From Flavipsychrobacter sp. (GTDB lineage Bacteria > Bacteroidota > Bacteroidia > Chitinophagales > Chitinophagaceae): DNA of 64,000 bases. The stretch is from the NCBI GenBank assembly GCA_016787265.1, contig JAEUVF010000015.1:117421-181420 (forward strand). Direction: 5' to 3'. The notes under the pieces were generated by a model that was not told where the DNA came from, did not search any database, and was given only the letters and a program-made list of their open reading frames with translations. Positions 1 through 8,482 of the stretch are shown piece after piece. The position numbers were made by a program, and so were the translations under genes. Numbering within the stretch: position 1 is the first letter of the stretch; each line of letters starts with the position of its first letter.

Positions 1-189
1 TCTTCGAACTTGTTTTTGCTTTTTAGATGGATTATAAGATTCAGGATATTCTTGTAAACGACTAATTACATATTCCGTTTGCTGAACAAAACGCCTTACT
101 TCTTTTTCTGACCATTTACTGAGCAAATAAGTGACAATTTCATCAAAGGTTTTCTGGGCTTCCTCTGACCATGTTACTTCGATAGCCAT
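1..189 (-). CDS. RelE/ParE-family toxin, truncated by window edge
   Basis: The first 63 residues of a reading frame open at the left window edge are visible, from an ATG at 189. The pattern WSEEAQKTFDEIVTYL, then a helix with KEVRRFVQQTEYVISRL, then YPESY, is typical of the N-terminal half of the RelE/ParE fold. Known members are mRNA interferases or gyrase poisons; the C-terminal catalytic or gyrase-binding part lies outside the window, so the target cannot be decided. The start overlaps the end of the upstream antitoxin-like gene by 16 bases, the usual sign of a translationally coupled toxin-antitoxin pair. Family call fairly sure, activity unknown. Confidence 0.75.
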   Translation of the reverse strand, partial: MAIEVTWSEEAQKTFDEIVTYLLSKWSEKEVRRFVQQTEYVISRLQEYPESYNPSKKQKQVRR

Positions 190-410
190 TTGCGGTATTT
201 TTTCATAACCACGTCATGTGATATAACACGCCCCGCTCTTGCGTCTTTTAACCCTTGTTCAATGGAAGATTTCGTTTCATCCCCTAACTCATCCCACCAA
301 TCACTTTCATGTTCCACTTCCAGCATGGCATGTATCATCTTTACCACCTTTTCATCTGCCATGTCTATATATTGCTTTACTTCTTCGCGTAAAATGGATA
401 CTCCCTTCAT
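174..410 (-). CDS. Antitoxin-like protein paired with the RelE/ParE toxin
   Basis: A 78-residue acidic protein if started at the ATG at 410. A longer frame runs upstream to 512, but the extra 34 residues do not look like family sequence. The C-terminal half, with a WWDELGDE segment followed by RAGRVISHDVVMKKYRKWL, resembles small antitoxins or addiction-module proteins found before RelE/ParE toxins in Bacteroidota. The stop lies 16 bases inside the toxin gene. By analogy it would bind and neutralise the toxin and repress its own promoter. No operator was recognised in the short gap up to 490. Confidence 0.65.
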   Translation of the reverse strand: MKGVSILREEVKQYIDMADEKVVKMIHAMLEVEHESDWWDELGDETKSSIEQGLKDARAGRVISHDVVMKKYRKWLSK

Positions 411-489
411 AGCAATTATACTTTGAATAAAATTACTTTTAAAAACCCTCTTATCCAAATGAGCAGTCAGTCCATACCATTGACCACGA

Positions 490-819
490 TCAATTCTGCA
501 CAGGTGCTTCACTTACAGATTTTTGCAAAGCTTTCTGCTGGAGGCGGAGTTCTTTTTCCTGGCGTTTCTTTTCCTGGGCTTCCTGCTTGAGTTGTTTTTT
601 CTGACGATTCTGTTCTTTCTTCAATTTTTTTGCAGCCTTCTTGCTTTTCTTCTGTTGCTTCTTTGCCTTCTTAGCATTCTTCTTCGCCTTTTTCTGGAGT
701 TTGGCAAGTTCTTTCTGTTGCTTGATGGCTGCTTTATCCTGTACCTGTGCAGAAACTGTTCCTGCAAGCGTCAAAAACACTACTGACAAAAGCAGTAACA
801 TTCTTTTAATCTGATTCAT
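490..819 (-). CDS. Small secreted Lys/Gln-rich coiled-coil protein
   Basis: 109 residues. A hydrophobic N-terminus (LLLLSVVFLTLAGTVSA, residues about 8-24) followed by Q is a clear signal peptide. The remainder is almost entirely lysine, glutamine, alanine and glutamate in runs such as KKAKKNAKKAKKQQKK, predicted to form a long charged helix or coiled coil. No catalytic motif is visible. Low-complexity proteins of this kind are common and poorly conserved in Bacteroidota; an interaction with nucleic acid, polyanionic polysaccharide or the cell wall would be a guess. It is transcribed away from the HPP gene upstream, in the same direction. Confidence 0.6.
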   Translation of the reverse strand: MNQIKRMLLLLSVVFLTLAGTVSAQVQDKAAIKQQKELAKLQKKAKKNAKKAKKQQKKSKKAAKKLKKEQNRQKKQLKQEAQEKKRQEKELRLQQKALQKSVSEAPVQN

Positions 820-846
820 ATCTGCGTTTTTTTGTGATTCATACTA

Positions 847-1446
847 TCAGGTCCGTTGCCGAATAAAAAAGAGACGCTTTAATCTCCTCTTGTAGTTGTT
901 GCTCACCGGATATTTTCGATTCGGTGTAATATTATTGAATATCAGCGCCACCAGCAAAAGTACGAGTGCCCCGCTTAATACCGGAAACAGGATGTAATTA
1001 TATCCAAGTAACTTTATTTTATCGGACCCAATTACCGCCAATAAAGCGGTAGCACCACCCGGGGGGTGCAGCGTTTTGGTAAACTGCATCGCAATTATAG
1101 AAAGAGATACCGCCAAAGGTGCGGTTAACCATACTATATCGGGAAGCAGCGATTGTACACTAACGCCTACAAAAGCGGAAACGAGATGGCCTCCTATTAA
1201 ATTACGGGGTTGCGCCAACGGACTTTGGATCAAACCAAATACCAGTACACTGGATGCTCCGAATGATCCAATTAAAAATAAACTGTCAGAATCTTTAAGT
1301 AAAAAACTTTGCCAGAAAGCAATCAATCCAATTCCGATGAAAGAACCCAGGAAGGACCAGAATTTCTCTTCCCGGTTTACTAAGGTCTCTTTGTAATAGA
1401 TGTATCTGGTGTAGCGAAGTGTTCTTTTAACTCTTTTTTTCAGCAT
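847..1446 (-). CDS. HPP family membrane protein
   Basis: 199 residues with a basic, Tyr-rich N-terminal tail and four hydrophobic segments (about 31-50, 58-75, 85-120, 150-172). The family signature HPPGGATAL lies at residues 127-135, and the SFGASSVLVFGL and QPRNLIGGH segments at 61-87 are also typical of HPP proteins. Plant and cyanobacterial members have been linked to nitrite transport across membranes, but bacterial members elsewhere are mostly uncharacterised, so the substrate here is unknown. The C-terminus is unusually rich in Arg and Lys. It lies 16 bases downstream of the cold-shock-domain gene and may be co-transcribed with it. Confidence 0.85.
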   Translation of the reverse strand: MLKKRVKRTLRYTRYIYYKETLVNREEKFWSFLGSFIGIGLIAFWQSFLLKDSDSLFLIGSFGASSVLVFGLIQSPLAQPRNLIGGHLVSAFVGVSVQSLLPDIVWLTAPLAVSLSIIAMQFTKTLHPPGGATALLAVIGSDKIKLLGYNYILFPVLSGALVLLLVALIFNNITPNRKYPVSNNYKRRLKRLFFIRQRT

Positions 1447-1462
1447 AGACCGGTATCTGTGC

Positions 1463-1918
1463 TTATTTCATTTTTCGAACGTTGATCGCACTATACCCTT
1501 TTGGTCCGCTCACTACCTCAAAATTAACTTTATCATTTTCTACCAGGCGGGTCTGCATTTCATTCACATGCACAAAAATACTTTCCTGACTTTGTAAATC
1601 GCGGATGAATCCAAACCCTTTTGCCTCATTCATAAAGGAAATAATGCCAGAACGGATCAAGTCTTCCGGCGAAGGCTCTGCCTGTTTTGGAACCCCTATC
1701 TGGATATCTTCCAGGTTAACTTCCACCATAGTAGAAGGATCGGGTGGTGAGCTTACAATATTGCCATCGGCATCAATATAAGCCATCATATCCTCAAGGG
1801 ACTTGCCTTTTTTTGCATCATTTTTCCTTTCTTCCTTGCGCTCTTCCTTCTCCTGCTTCTTTTTCGCCCGCTTTTTCTCCATCTCCTTTTTATTAAACGA
1901 ATCCCTCGACCTAGCCAT
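1463..1918 (-). CDS. Cold-shock-domain protein with charged N-terminal extension
   Basis: 151 residues. The C-terminal ~65 residues form a cold-shock domain, with the RNA-binding motifs RNP1 (KGFGFI, 100-105) and RNP2 (IFVHV, 114-118). The first 40 residues are an almost continuous Lys/Glu/Arg helix, followed by an acidic linker. Ordinary Csp proteins are about 65-70 residues, so this is an extended form; such extended CSD proteins occur widely in Bacteroidota. Expected role: binding single-stranded RNA or DNA as a chaperone in the cytoplasm. The internal domain assignment is secure; the role of the charged extension is not known. Confidence 0.85.
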   Translation of the reverse strand: MARSRDSFNKKEMEKKRAKKKQEKEERKEERKNDAKKGKSLEDMMAYIDADGNIVSSPPDPSTMVEVNLEDIQIGVPKQAEPSPEDLIRSGIISFMNEAKGFGFIRDLQSQESIFVHVNEMQTRLVENDKVNFEVVSGPKGYSAINVRKMK

Positions 1919-1954
1919 AAGCGATATATTTGATGAGGTATAAAGGTCGGCTTT

Positions 1955-2761
1955 TTATCCGCCATCAGCAAAACTTTCATAAACAGCCATGCCGCCGTCG
2001 ATGAAAATACTGGTACCAGTTATATAGTCAGAATCGTCGGAAGCCAGGAATACCGCGAGTTTGCCCACATCATCGGGTTCACCGATCCGGTTATAAGGAA
2101 TCAGGCTCATGAGCGACTGATAGGCTTCCCTTGTTTCCCATGCTTCACGGTTAATGGGAGTACGTATTGCACCCGGACAAATACTATTCACCCGGATCTG
2201 CTTTGGTCCGTATTCCTGCGCCAGACTCTGCATCAGCATTTTAATAGCCCCTTTAGAAGCAGCATAGTTTACATGTCCGGCCCAGGGAATAAGTTCATGG
2301 ACCGAACTGATGCATATTATTTTTCCGCAGGCTTTTGATCTTTCGGGCTGAAGCCCCCTTCTTAAAAACTCCCGGATCGCTTCCCGCGCACAAAGAAATT
2401 GTCCGGTCAGGTTTACATCAATCACTTTCTGCCATTGCTGCAAGGTCATATCGTGAAAGGCGGCATCCTGCTGCAATCCGGCATTGTTCACTAATATATC
2501 GAGCGTGCCATATTGTTGAATAATCTCCCCAAACATAGAAAACACCTCCTCCTCCTTACTGACATCCGCCTTAATGGCAATGGCGTCAGATCCGTTTTGC
2601 CGGATGGTATTCACTACCTCATCGGCAGCCTCTGCACCGGAATAATAATTAACAACAACCGCAGCACCTGCTTCGCCAAGTGCTATCGCAATTGCTTTTC
2701 CAATACCCGAACTGGCCCCCGTAACCAGGGCGATCTGGCCTTTTAATTTTTTCTCACTCAT
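1955..2761 (-). CDS. SDR-family oxidoreductase, glucose 1-dehydrogenase-like
   Basis: 268 residues from the ATG at 2761; the frame is open upstream to 2866, but family similarity begins at this methionine. It has the classical short-chain dehydrogenase signature: TGASSGIG (14-21) for NAD(P) binding, NNAG (92-95), the catalytic serine in ISS (152-153) and YxxxK at Tyr166/Lys170, plus the C-terminal CPGAIRTP and DGG motifs. Closest to SDRs annotated as glucose 1-dehydrogenase, but substrates in this family are hard to infer from sequence. The start lies 62 bases from the proposed start of divergent prmC, so the two probably share a compact promoter region. Confidence 0.85.
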   Translation of the reverse strand: MSEKKLKGQIALVTGASSGIGKAIAIALGEAGAAVVVNYYSGAEAADEVVNTIRQNGSDAIAIKADVSKEEEVFSMFGEIIQQYGTLDILVNNAGLQQDAAFHDMTLQQWQKVIDVNLTGQFLCAREAIREFLRRGLQPERSKACGKIICISSVHELIPWAGHVNYAASKGAIKMLMQSLAQEYGPKQIRVNSICPGAIRTPINREAWETREAYQSLMSLIPYNRIGEPDDVGKLAVFLASDDSDYITGTSIFIDGGMAVYESFADGG

Positions 2762-2822
2762 AGCCGGGAACGCAAAAAAATTGGGCCAGCCGGCTTTACC
2801 TTTGCCATGTAAAACGCACACA

Positions 2823-3671
2823 TTGCCCACGCCAAGAACACATATTATCCGGCAACTGGAATCCATTTATGGCAAAACAGAGTCTGGCTATATCGCCGAT
2901 CTGGTTTTGGAAAAATTGTCCGGATTGCCCAAACGGGAGGTCAGAAACCTGCAGGTTAACAATCTTTCGGAAAAACAACAGCTGCTCCTGGAGGAAATGC
3001 TGGAACAATTGCAACAACACCGGCCGGTCCAATATGTGATCAATGAAGCCTGGTTCCAGGAAATGCCTTTTTATGTAGATGAGCGGGTGCTTATACCCCG
3101 GCCCGAAACAGAGGAATTGGTAGAATGGGTGGTAAAGGATCTCAAATCCGAAACAGCGCCCACGATTTTAGACATTGGATCTGGTAGCGGATGTATTCCT
3201 ATCAGTCTTGCTAAAAAACTACCTTCTGCAAAGGTCCATAGCTGTGATATCAGCAGTGAAGCCTTATCTGTAGCGCAGTTGAATGCTGCACATTTACAAG
3301 CCATCGTACAATGGCATGAACTGGATTTCCTGGATGCGACCAACTGGGAGCAATTGCCTATGCCTGACTGCATCGTCAGCAACCCACCCTATATTCCAAA
3401 AACAGGGGCAACCGAAATGAGTGCGCATGTGGTGAAGTATGAACCAGGCATTGCCTTGTTTGTGCCCGATGAAGATCCCTATATATTTTACAAAGCCATT
3501 GCAGGGTTTGCGCAATCGGGATGCCAACCCGGAACTGTCATTTACCTTGAAATACATGAAGACCTTGCTGCGGGTGTACAGGAAACACTTCAGCAAGCCG
3601 GTATTAACAGCATTGAAATCCGCAGGGATATGCAGGGAAAGGAACGCATGATCAAAGCGATCCGCTCCTGA
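2823..3671 (+). CDS. prmC: Peptide chain release factor N5-glutamine methyltransferase
   Basis: PrmC/HemK methylates the glutamine of the GGQ motif in release factors. Visible motifs: a PRPETEELV segment before the SAM-binding loop DIGSGSGCIPI, and the diagnostic catalytic NPPY motif (about residue 187 from this start). No in-frame ATG lies anywhere near the N-terminus. Candidate TTG starts are at 2781, 2802 and 2823; 2823 is preferred because it leaves about a dozen residues before QLESIYG, matching the usual PrmC N-terminus, giving 282 residues. The gene ends flush against convergent exbD-like (stop at 3672). Confidence 0.9.
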   Translation: MPTPRTHIIRQLESIYGKTESGYIADLVLEKLSGLPKREVRNLQVNNLSEKQQLLLEEMLEQLQQHRPVQYVINEAWFQEMPFYVDERVLIPRPETEELVEWVVKDLKSETAPTILDIGSGSGCIPISLAKKLPSAKVHSCDISSEALSVAQLNAAHLQAIVQWHELDFLDATNWEQLPMPDCIVSNPPYIPKTGATEMSAHVVKYEPGIALFVPDEDPYIFYKAIAGFAQSGCQPGTVIYLEIHEDLAAGVQETLQQAGINSIEIRRDMQGKERMIKAIRS

Positions 3672-4076
3672 TTACTGTACACCGTTTTTATCCACCGCCA
3701 ATACGGATCTGGCTCCTAATTCCCGGGCTACCCGCATTACTGCTACTACATTTTCCACCGGCACATTTTTATCAGCATTGATCACCACGGAAGGCTGATC
3801 AGTTTCTTTTGCCAGGATGGGTTGCAGTTTGGATTTCAGCTCCTCCAGGCTCACTTTGGAGGTTCCTACATAAAACTGGTTATTCGCGTCAATGGATACC
3901 ACCACCGTTTGTTTGGCCTTGGTATCGCTTTTGGCTTTAGGCTGAGAGAGCTTGATTACATTGGGATTGGCCAGTGTAGAAACAATCAGAAAGAAGAGCA
4001 GCAGAATGAACAGAATGTCATTCAGTGCTCCGGTATGAACTTCGGCATGTCCTCTTAATCGACGTTTTAAATTCAT
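3672..4076 (-). CDS. ExbD/TolR-family proton-channel subunit
   Basis: 134 residues: a short cytoplasmic basic N-terminus, one membrane helix (about 19-36) with the conserved proton-carrying aspartate at Asp20 (LNDILFILLLFFL), and a periplasmic domain. Together with the ExbB/TolQ-like protein encoded six bases upstream it should couple the proton gradient to an outer-membrane process such as TonB-dependent uptake or Tol-Pal function. No TonB or TolA-like gene lies beside it, so ExbD and TolR cannot be told apart. Confidence 0.88.
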   Translation of the reverse strand: MNLKRRLRGHAEVHTGALNDILFILLLFFLIVSTLANPNVIKLSQPKAKSDTKAKQTVVVSIDANNQFYVGTSKVSLEELKSKLQPILAKETDQPSVVINADKNVPVENVVAVMRVARELGARSVLAVDKNGVQ

Positions 4077-4082
4077 GTTCGC

Positions 4083-4781
4083 TTATCTGGTAGGTTCCTG
4101 AAGGGTATCAATGAAATCGGAGCTGGCAACTTCCATGCGGTTTACGGTTTTATCCACCTGGGCATTTAAAAAACTATGTCCCACATAAGCCAGCAAACCA
4201 ATGATCAATCCGGTTGCGGAAGTGATCATCTTCACATAAATACCACTGGCGATGGTGCTGAGGGTATACTCTCCGGTTGAAGAAATGCCGTAGAACAACT
4301 GCACCATCCCTACGATGGTACCGAGGAATCCAAACATGGGCGCAATGCCCGAAACCAGCGACAATACAGAGAGGTTTCTTTCCAGTTTGTACATTTCCAG
4401 GCGGCCAACATTCTCCATGCTTTTTTCAATTGCATCAATGGGTTTACCAATTCGCTGAATACCCTTATCAATGATTCTTGCAACGGGGTTATTGGTGTTC
4501 TTGGCCAGCGATCGGGCAGCAGCCACATTGCCGCTCAGGATATGATCCTTGATAATGCTCATGAAGTTCTCATCAATCTTACTGGCTTTATTGATGGCCA
4601 GGTAGCGCTCGAAAAAGAAATACACAGCAATTACCAGCAATAAAAACAGGGGAATCATCAGCGGCCCGCCCTGGAAGAGCAGACTGATCATACTGAGATC
4701 TTTGTTTTCATTGGTAGCAGCCTGGGCAGCATTGGCTATCTGTTGAGCCGTATCTGCAATCTGAAGAAGAAACAAATTCAT
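4083..4781 (-). CDS. MotA/TolQ/ExbB proton-channel family protein
   Basis: 232 residues with three membrane helices (about 39-58, 138-165 and 175-202) and a large cytoplasmic loop between the first two, the ExbB/TolQ topology. The GIAPMFGFLGTIVGMV segment around 145-160 is the family signature. It forms the ring through which the partner ExbD-type helix passes. Followed six bases later by the ExbD-like gene and preceded by the SPFH gene, all on the same strand and probably one transcript from pepT. Confidence 0.9.
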   Translation of the reverse strand: MNLFLLQIADTAQQIANAAQAATNENKDLSMISLLFQGGPLMIPLFLLLVIAVYFFFERYLAINKASKIDENFMSIIKDHILSGNVAAARSLAKNTNNPVARIIDKGIQRIGKPIDAIEKSMENVGRLEMYKLERNLSVLSLVSGIAPMFGFLGTIVGMVQLFYGISSTGEYTLSTIASGIYVKMITSATGLIIGLLAYVGHSFLNAQVDKTVNRMEVASSDFIDTLQEPTR

Positions 4782-4862
4782 CTGGTTGGTTTATTCTTTT
4801 GTCGGGTGTGAAAATAAGGCTATTATTTGCTAAGGAATTCTAAAGATTCTACCATAACCGGA

Positions 4863-5792
4863 TCAGGCACCTACCTGCTTTACCATCATGGCCTGTATTT
4901 GCTTCATGGTTTTCTCCATTCCTTCGGCACTGCCATCGAGGAAAATAACATTCCCTTTACCATATTCAGCAAAGTTTTTCACGGCTTCGGTCCACATACT
5001 GAAGAGAATCACATTCGTATCCAGGTTAGCCTGGCGCATGCGATCTGCTGCCTCGCTCATACCCTTGGCCACTTCTTCTCTGAAGAGTGCCACCCCCTGA
5101 CCTCTCAGGCGGGCTGCTTCTCTTTCCGCTTCTGCGGCAATTTTGATAGCATTTCCTTCCGCTTCCGCACCCTTGGTTTTGGTGATCAGCAAAGCCTGTC
5201 CCTCGTTTTCTGCAGCAGCTTTCAGGTTGTGTGAAGCAACCACGCGGCTCATGGAATCCATGATCACCTGGTCAAATGTGATATCATTGATCTGAAGATC
5301 CAGCAGGTGGTAGCCCCATTCTTCCAGCAGTTGGTCGATCTGGTCTTTTACATATTCCACGATTTCTTTCCGAAGTGCAAGAATTTCTGCCTGGCGTTTA
5401 GTTGCCACAAAGGAGCGGATGGTTCCTTCAATTGTGCGACTTAAGGCCTGCATCAGGTCGCGATCGCTGATGAATTTAAAAGCTACTTTTTTGATGGTAT
5501 CTTCCTGTTCATTCTGTACGGAATAGAGCAACATGTTTTTAAAATAAACATTTGCCTGGTCTGCCGTAACCGCCTGGAACTCCAGTTCCACTGAACGGTT
5601 CTGCACAGACACCCTTTTGGAGATCTGTTCAATAAAGGGAATGATGAAATTAAGTCCGGGTAAGAGGATACGCCGGTACTTGCCAAACATGGTAACCACC
5701 CCAATCGAACCCTGGTTAATGGTTTTCAATCCGGCAAATACCACCAGGATTACAATAAGAATCCACCAACTGGAAGTAAGAAGATCTAACAT
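4863..5792 (-). CDS. SPFH/band 7 domain protein, stomatin/paraslipin-like
   Basis: 309 residues: one N-terminal membrane anchor (about 8-24), then a band 7 domain starting at TINQGSIGVVTMFGKY, a coiled-coil rich in Ala/Glu (AEAEGNAIKIAAEAEREAARL) and a short C-terminal tail. SPFH proteins oligomerise into membrane-associated rings and often organise microdomains or control membrane proteases. No NfeD-type partner gene is adjacent, which distinguishes this locus from the common paraslipin-NfeD pair. Placed between pepT and the ExbB/ExbD pair on the same strand. Confidence 0.88.
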   Translation of the reverse strand: MLDLLTSSWWILIVILVVFAGLKTINQGSIGVVTMFGKYRRILLPGLNFIIPFIEQISKRVSVQNRSVELEFQAVTADQANVYFKNMLLYSVQNEQEDTIKKVAFKFISDRDLMQALSRTIEGTIRSFVATKRQAEILALRKEIVEYVKDQIDQLLEEWGYHLLDLQINDITFDQVIMDSMSRVVASHNLKAAAENEGQALLITKTKGAEAEGNAIKIAAEAEREAARLRGQGVALFREEVAKGMSEAADRMRQANLDTNVILFSMWTEAVKNFAEYGKGNVIFLDGSAEGMEKTMKQIQAMMVKQVGA

Positions 5793-5816
5793 ATTCGAAT
5801 TTTGAGTTTAATATAA

Positions 5817-7070
5817 CTATTCTGAAGCGTTCTTTTCCCAAAGCTGCACCAATTCTACCAATACTGCTAATGATTTTTCCATATCCTGTACACTTACGTA
5901 TTCCTGTTTGCTATGGAGCGACATTTCTCCTGTAAACAGATTCGGACAGGGAAGTCCCATAAAGGAAAGGCGCGCACCATCTGTACCACCTCTTATTGGA
6001 AATTTCCGGGGCTGAATACCACAGTTTAGCATAGCCTGTTCTGCCAGGGCTGTCACCTGCGGATGATGCTGCAGCACCTCCTTCATGTTGCGGTATTGTT
6101 CCTTCACTTCATAGGTGGTTCGGGCACCGGGGTATTTCAATACGATTTCATCTGCCAGGTGTTGCAGCAAAAATTCATGCACACCCAGTTTCTGCGTTTC
6201 AAAGTCGCGGATAATAAAATCCACCTGGGCCAATTCTGCGGATCCGGTGATTCGAACCGGATGCACAAACCCTTCTCTGCCTTCCGTAACCTCGGGAGCC
6301 AGCTTTTCTTTTGGAAGTGCGGCAACAAATTCACCAGCCAGTTTTATGGCATTGATCATTTTGCCTTTCGCAGAACCTGGGTGAGCTGCAATACCATGGA
6401 AGTAAACTGTCATGCCATCTGCGGAAAAGTTCTCATCCTCCAGGCTGCCAAGTTCACCGGCATCGAGGGTATAGGCGATATCAGCACCCAGTTTTTTCAG
6501 ATTCACCTTGTCTACTCCCCTTCCGATTTCCTCATCCGGGGTAAAGAGTATTTTAATGGCTCCGTGTTGAATCTGCGGATGAGCAGTTAGATAAGCCGCC
6601 AGTTCCATTATGATGGCAACACCTGCTTTATCATCAGCGCCTAATAAAGTTGTTCCGGAAGCCGTAATAATATCGTCCCCGATTTTTTCTTTTAAATAGG
6701 GATGTTCGGCAGTTGTGATCACCTGGGAAGGATCATGAGGTAAAACGATGGGATCCCCTTTGTAAGCTTCATGAACAATTGGCTGTACGCCTGAACCACT
6801 GCAATCCGGTGCCGTATCCACATGAGAGCAAAAACAGATCACCGGAACTTTTCGGCTACTGGTAGCCGGGATCGTCGCATATACGTAGCCGTAATCATCC
6901 AGTTCGGCGTCTTTGACCCCGAGGCCAAGCAACTCCTGCACCAGCAAACGCGACAGGTCCTTTTGCTTTTCCGTGCTGGGCTGGGAAGTACTGAGCGGAT
7001 CACTTTGTGTATCGATCTGAACATATCGAAGCAACCGATCTTTTACTGCTGTTCGAACCATTTCCGGCAT
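5817..7070 (-). CDS. pepT: Peptidase T (tripeptide aminopeptidase)
   Basis: 417 residues, the usual PepT length. M20-family metal-binding motifs are present: HVDTAPD (His83, Asp85), GADDKAG (Asp146), TPDEEIG (Glu180/181 as general base and ligand) and YTLDAGELG (Asp203 region), with the C-terminal metal histidine probably in GEMSLHSKQEYV. It is a cytoplasmic zinc aminopeptidase that removes the N-terminal residue from tripeptides. The start at 7070 lies about 35 bases from the divergent CPBP protease gene. Confidence 0.93.
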   Translation of the reverse strand: MPEMVRTAVKDRLLRYVQIDTQSDPLSTSQPSTEKQKDLSRLLVQELLGLGVKDAELDDYGYVYATIPATSSRKVPVICFCSHVDTAPDCSGSGVQPIVHEAYKGDPIVLPHDPSQVITTAEHPYLKEKIGDDIITASGTTLLGADDKAGVAIIMELAAYLTAHPQIQHGAIKILFTPDEEIGRGVDKVNLKKLGADIAYTLDAGELGSLEDENFSADGMTVYFHGIAAHPGSAKGKMINAIKLAGEFVAALPKEKLAPEVTEGREGFVHPVRITGSAELAQVDFIIRDFETQKLGVHEFLLQHLADEIVLKYPGARTTYEVKEQYRNMKEVLQHHPQVTALAEQAMLNCGIQPRKFPIRGGTDGARLSFMGLPCPNLFTGEMSLHSKQEYVSVQDMEKSLAVLVELVQLWEKNASE

Positions 7071-7104
7071 GATTGATTAATTTTCGTCCCAAATTACAGT
7101 ATTG

Positions 7105-7905
7105 ATGGCAAAGCAGTGGAGAGCAATCATTTTCACCTTACTTTTTTTAAGTCTGTTGATCGGTGGCGGATGGATCGGCACCCTGCTGGGACTGGACCTC
7201 TATCTTACCACATTGTTCCTGGCAGTGCTTTCAACCTTACTTGCCTTTGGCTTTCGAAAACTTGTAGATCAGGAAAGTATTGGCTCGATGGGTTGGAAAT
7301 GGAAGGGATTTGAAACCGATTTTGCAGTAGGGAATTTATTCGCGGTAGCAATATTAGGAGCAGGCACTTGCGGATTACTCTTACTGGGTGCAATTGAATG
7401 GAGTGGTGTGGAATGGAATAGCAGCGCATTTTTTAATTCTCTGCTGTTAATGATGATAGTGGCTGTATATGAAGAGCTGACCTTTCGGGGTTATATCCAG
7501 AACAACCTGATGGAAAGTATACATCCTTTGAAAGCCTGGGTAATTACTGCCATCATCTTTGCTTTTTTTCATGGCAGCAATCCGAATGGATCCTTTCTGG
7601 GAACATTTAATGTGTTTCTTGCGGGATTGTTATTAGGAGTGAATTATCTCTATACGCGCAACCTCTGGTTTGGCATCGGACTGCATTTCACCTGGAATTT
7701 TTTACAGGGACCCGTATTGGGATTTGGAGTAAGCGGTTTACGTTTGCCATCTGTCTTAAGTCAATACCAGCAGGGCGCTGAATTATGGACAGGAGGAGCG
7801 TTTGGATTTGAAGCATCCTTACTAAACACCCTATTATGCCTAATGGTTACGGCGCTGTTGTTTTGGGTTTACGGAAAGCAGCATAACAAAAAATGGTTGC
7901 CCTAA
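7105..7905 (+). CDS. CPBP-family intramembrane glutamic endopeptidase
   Basis: 266 residues, ATG start preferred over the TTG three bases upstream. About seven hydrophobic segments surround the CPBP (Abi, Rce1-like) motifs: EExxxR as Glu123-Glu124-Arg128 (YEELTFRGY), FxxxH with His156 (FAFFHG) and HxxxN with His194/Asn198. Relatives cleave membrane-bound substrates, for example CAAX proteins in eukaryotes, or are linked to bacteriocin immunity; the bacterial substrate is unknown. A hairpin overlapping the stop codon probably terminates transcription. Confidence 0.9.
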   Translation: MAKQWRAIIFTLLFLSLLIGGGWIGTLLGLDLYLTTLFLAVLSTLLAFGFRKLVDQESIGSMGWKWKGFETDFAVGNLFAVAILGAGTCGLLLLGAIEWSGVEWNSSAFFNSLLLMMIVAVYEELTFRGYIQNNLMESIHPLKAWVITAIIFAFFHGSNPNGSFLGTFNVFLAGLLLGVNYLYTRNLWFGIGLHFTWNFLQGPVLGFGVSGLRLPSVLSQYQQGAELWTGGAFGFEASLLNTLLCLMVTALLFWVYGKQHNKKWLP

Positions 7906-7922
7906 GGACAACCACTTTTTAG
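7894..7922 (+). terminator. Probable intrinsic terminator of the CPBP gene
   Basis: The sequences TGGTTGCCC and GGACAACCA form a nine-pair stem with one mismatch and a three-base loop, followed by a run of five T. It includes the stop codon of the CPBP gene. Confidence 0.5.
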
Positions 7923-7941
7923 TTACTTGAATCAAGCCGGA

Positions 7942-8397
7942 TTAGGGCATGATGATGCGGGAAGGTGCACCAACAATCTCAACCAGTTCAATGTCGAAAA
8001 CCAGGTCTTCACCAGCCAGCGGATGATTGGCATCCAGCAGGATAGCAGTTTCCTGGATTTCGGTAATAACAACAGGAACCACCTGGCCCTGGCTGTTATT
8101 CAGATTCAGGCGCATACCCACTTCCAGCGGCATGTCGGCAGGAACCTGCTCCTTCGGGAATTCAATAATCATATCCGGATTCTTGGGACCATACGCGTCA
8201 TCAACAGGAATATGCACGGTTTTCTTATCTCCCACAATCATCCCCATCACACCGTTGTCAAAACCAGCGATTACCATTTGGCTTCCTACCTGAAATTCCA
8301 ATGGCTCCCGACCTTCTGAACTATCGAAAGTGGTACCATCGGTAAGGCGACCATGGTAATGAACCTTTACGGTATCGCCAGACTGTACTTGTTGCAT
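7942..8397 (-). CDS. SlyD-like FKBP-type peptidyl-prolyl isomerase
   Basis: 151 residues. An FKBP half-domain (VKVHYHGRLTDGTTFDSS, then PLEFQVGSQMVIAGFDNGVMGM) is interrupted at about 70-125 by an insert-in-flap chaperone domain, then completed by a C-terminal strand (ELVEIVG). This arrangement is that of SlyD/FkpA-type two-domain isomerases. It lacks the His-rich metal-binding tail of E. coli SlyD and has no signal peptide, so it should act in the cytoplasm on prolyl bonds during folding. Confidence 0.88.
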   Translation of the reverse strand: MQQVQSGDTVKVHYHGRLTDGTTFDSSEGREPLEFQVGSQMVIAGFDNGVMGMIVGDKKTVHIPVDDAYGPKNPDMIIEFPKEQVPADMPLEVGMRLNLNNSQGQVVPVVITEIQETAILLDANHPLAGEDLVFDIELVEIVGAPSRIIMP

Positions 8398-8470
8398 AAA
8401 AAAAATTTAAATTGATCAAATCAGGGCACAAGGTAAGGGAAAACCGGCAGAGCGCCTGCTACCAATCCGT

Positions 8471-8478
8471 TATATTTG
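8471..8478 (+). promoter_or_regulatory. Bacteroidota-type -7 element before the DUF1343 gene
   Basis: TATATTTG matches the TAnnTTTG -7 consensus and lies only four bases before the ATG at 8483, implying a very short or absent leader. No convincing -33 TTTG was seen at the expected distance. Confidence 0.4.
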
Positions 8479-8482
8479 AGCC

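Noticed and set aside
3672..4781. Gliding-motility motor (GldL/GldM) instead of ExbB/ExbD
   Set aside because: The lengths, three-helix topology and Asp20 motif match ExbB/ExbD; GldM is far larger.
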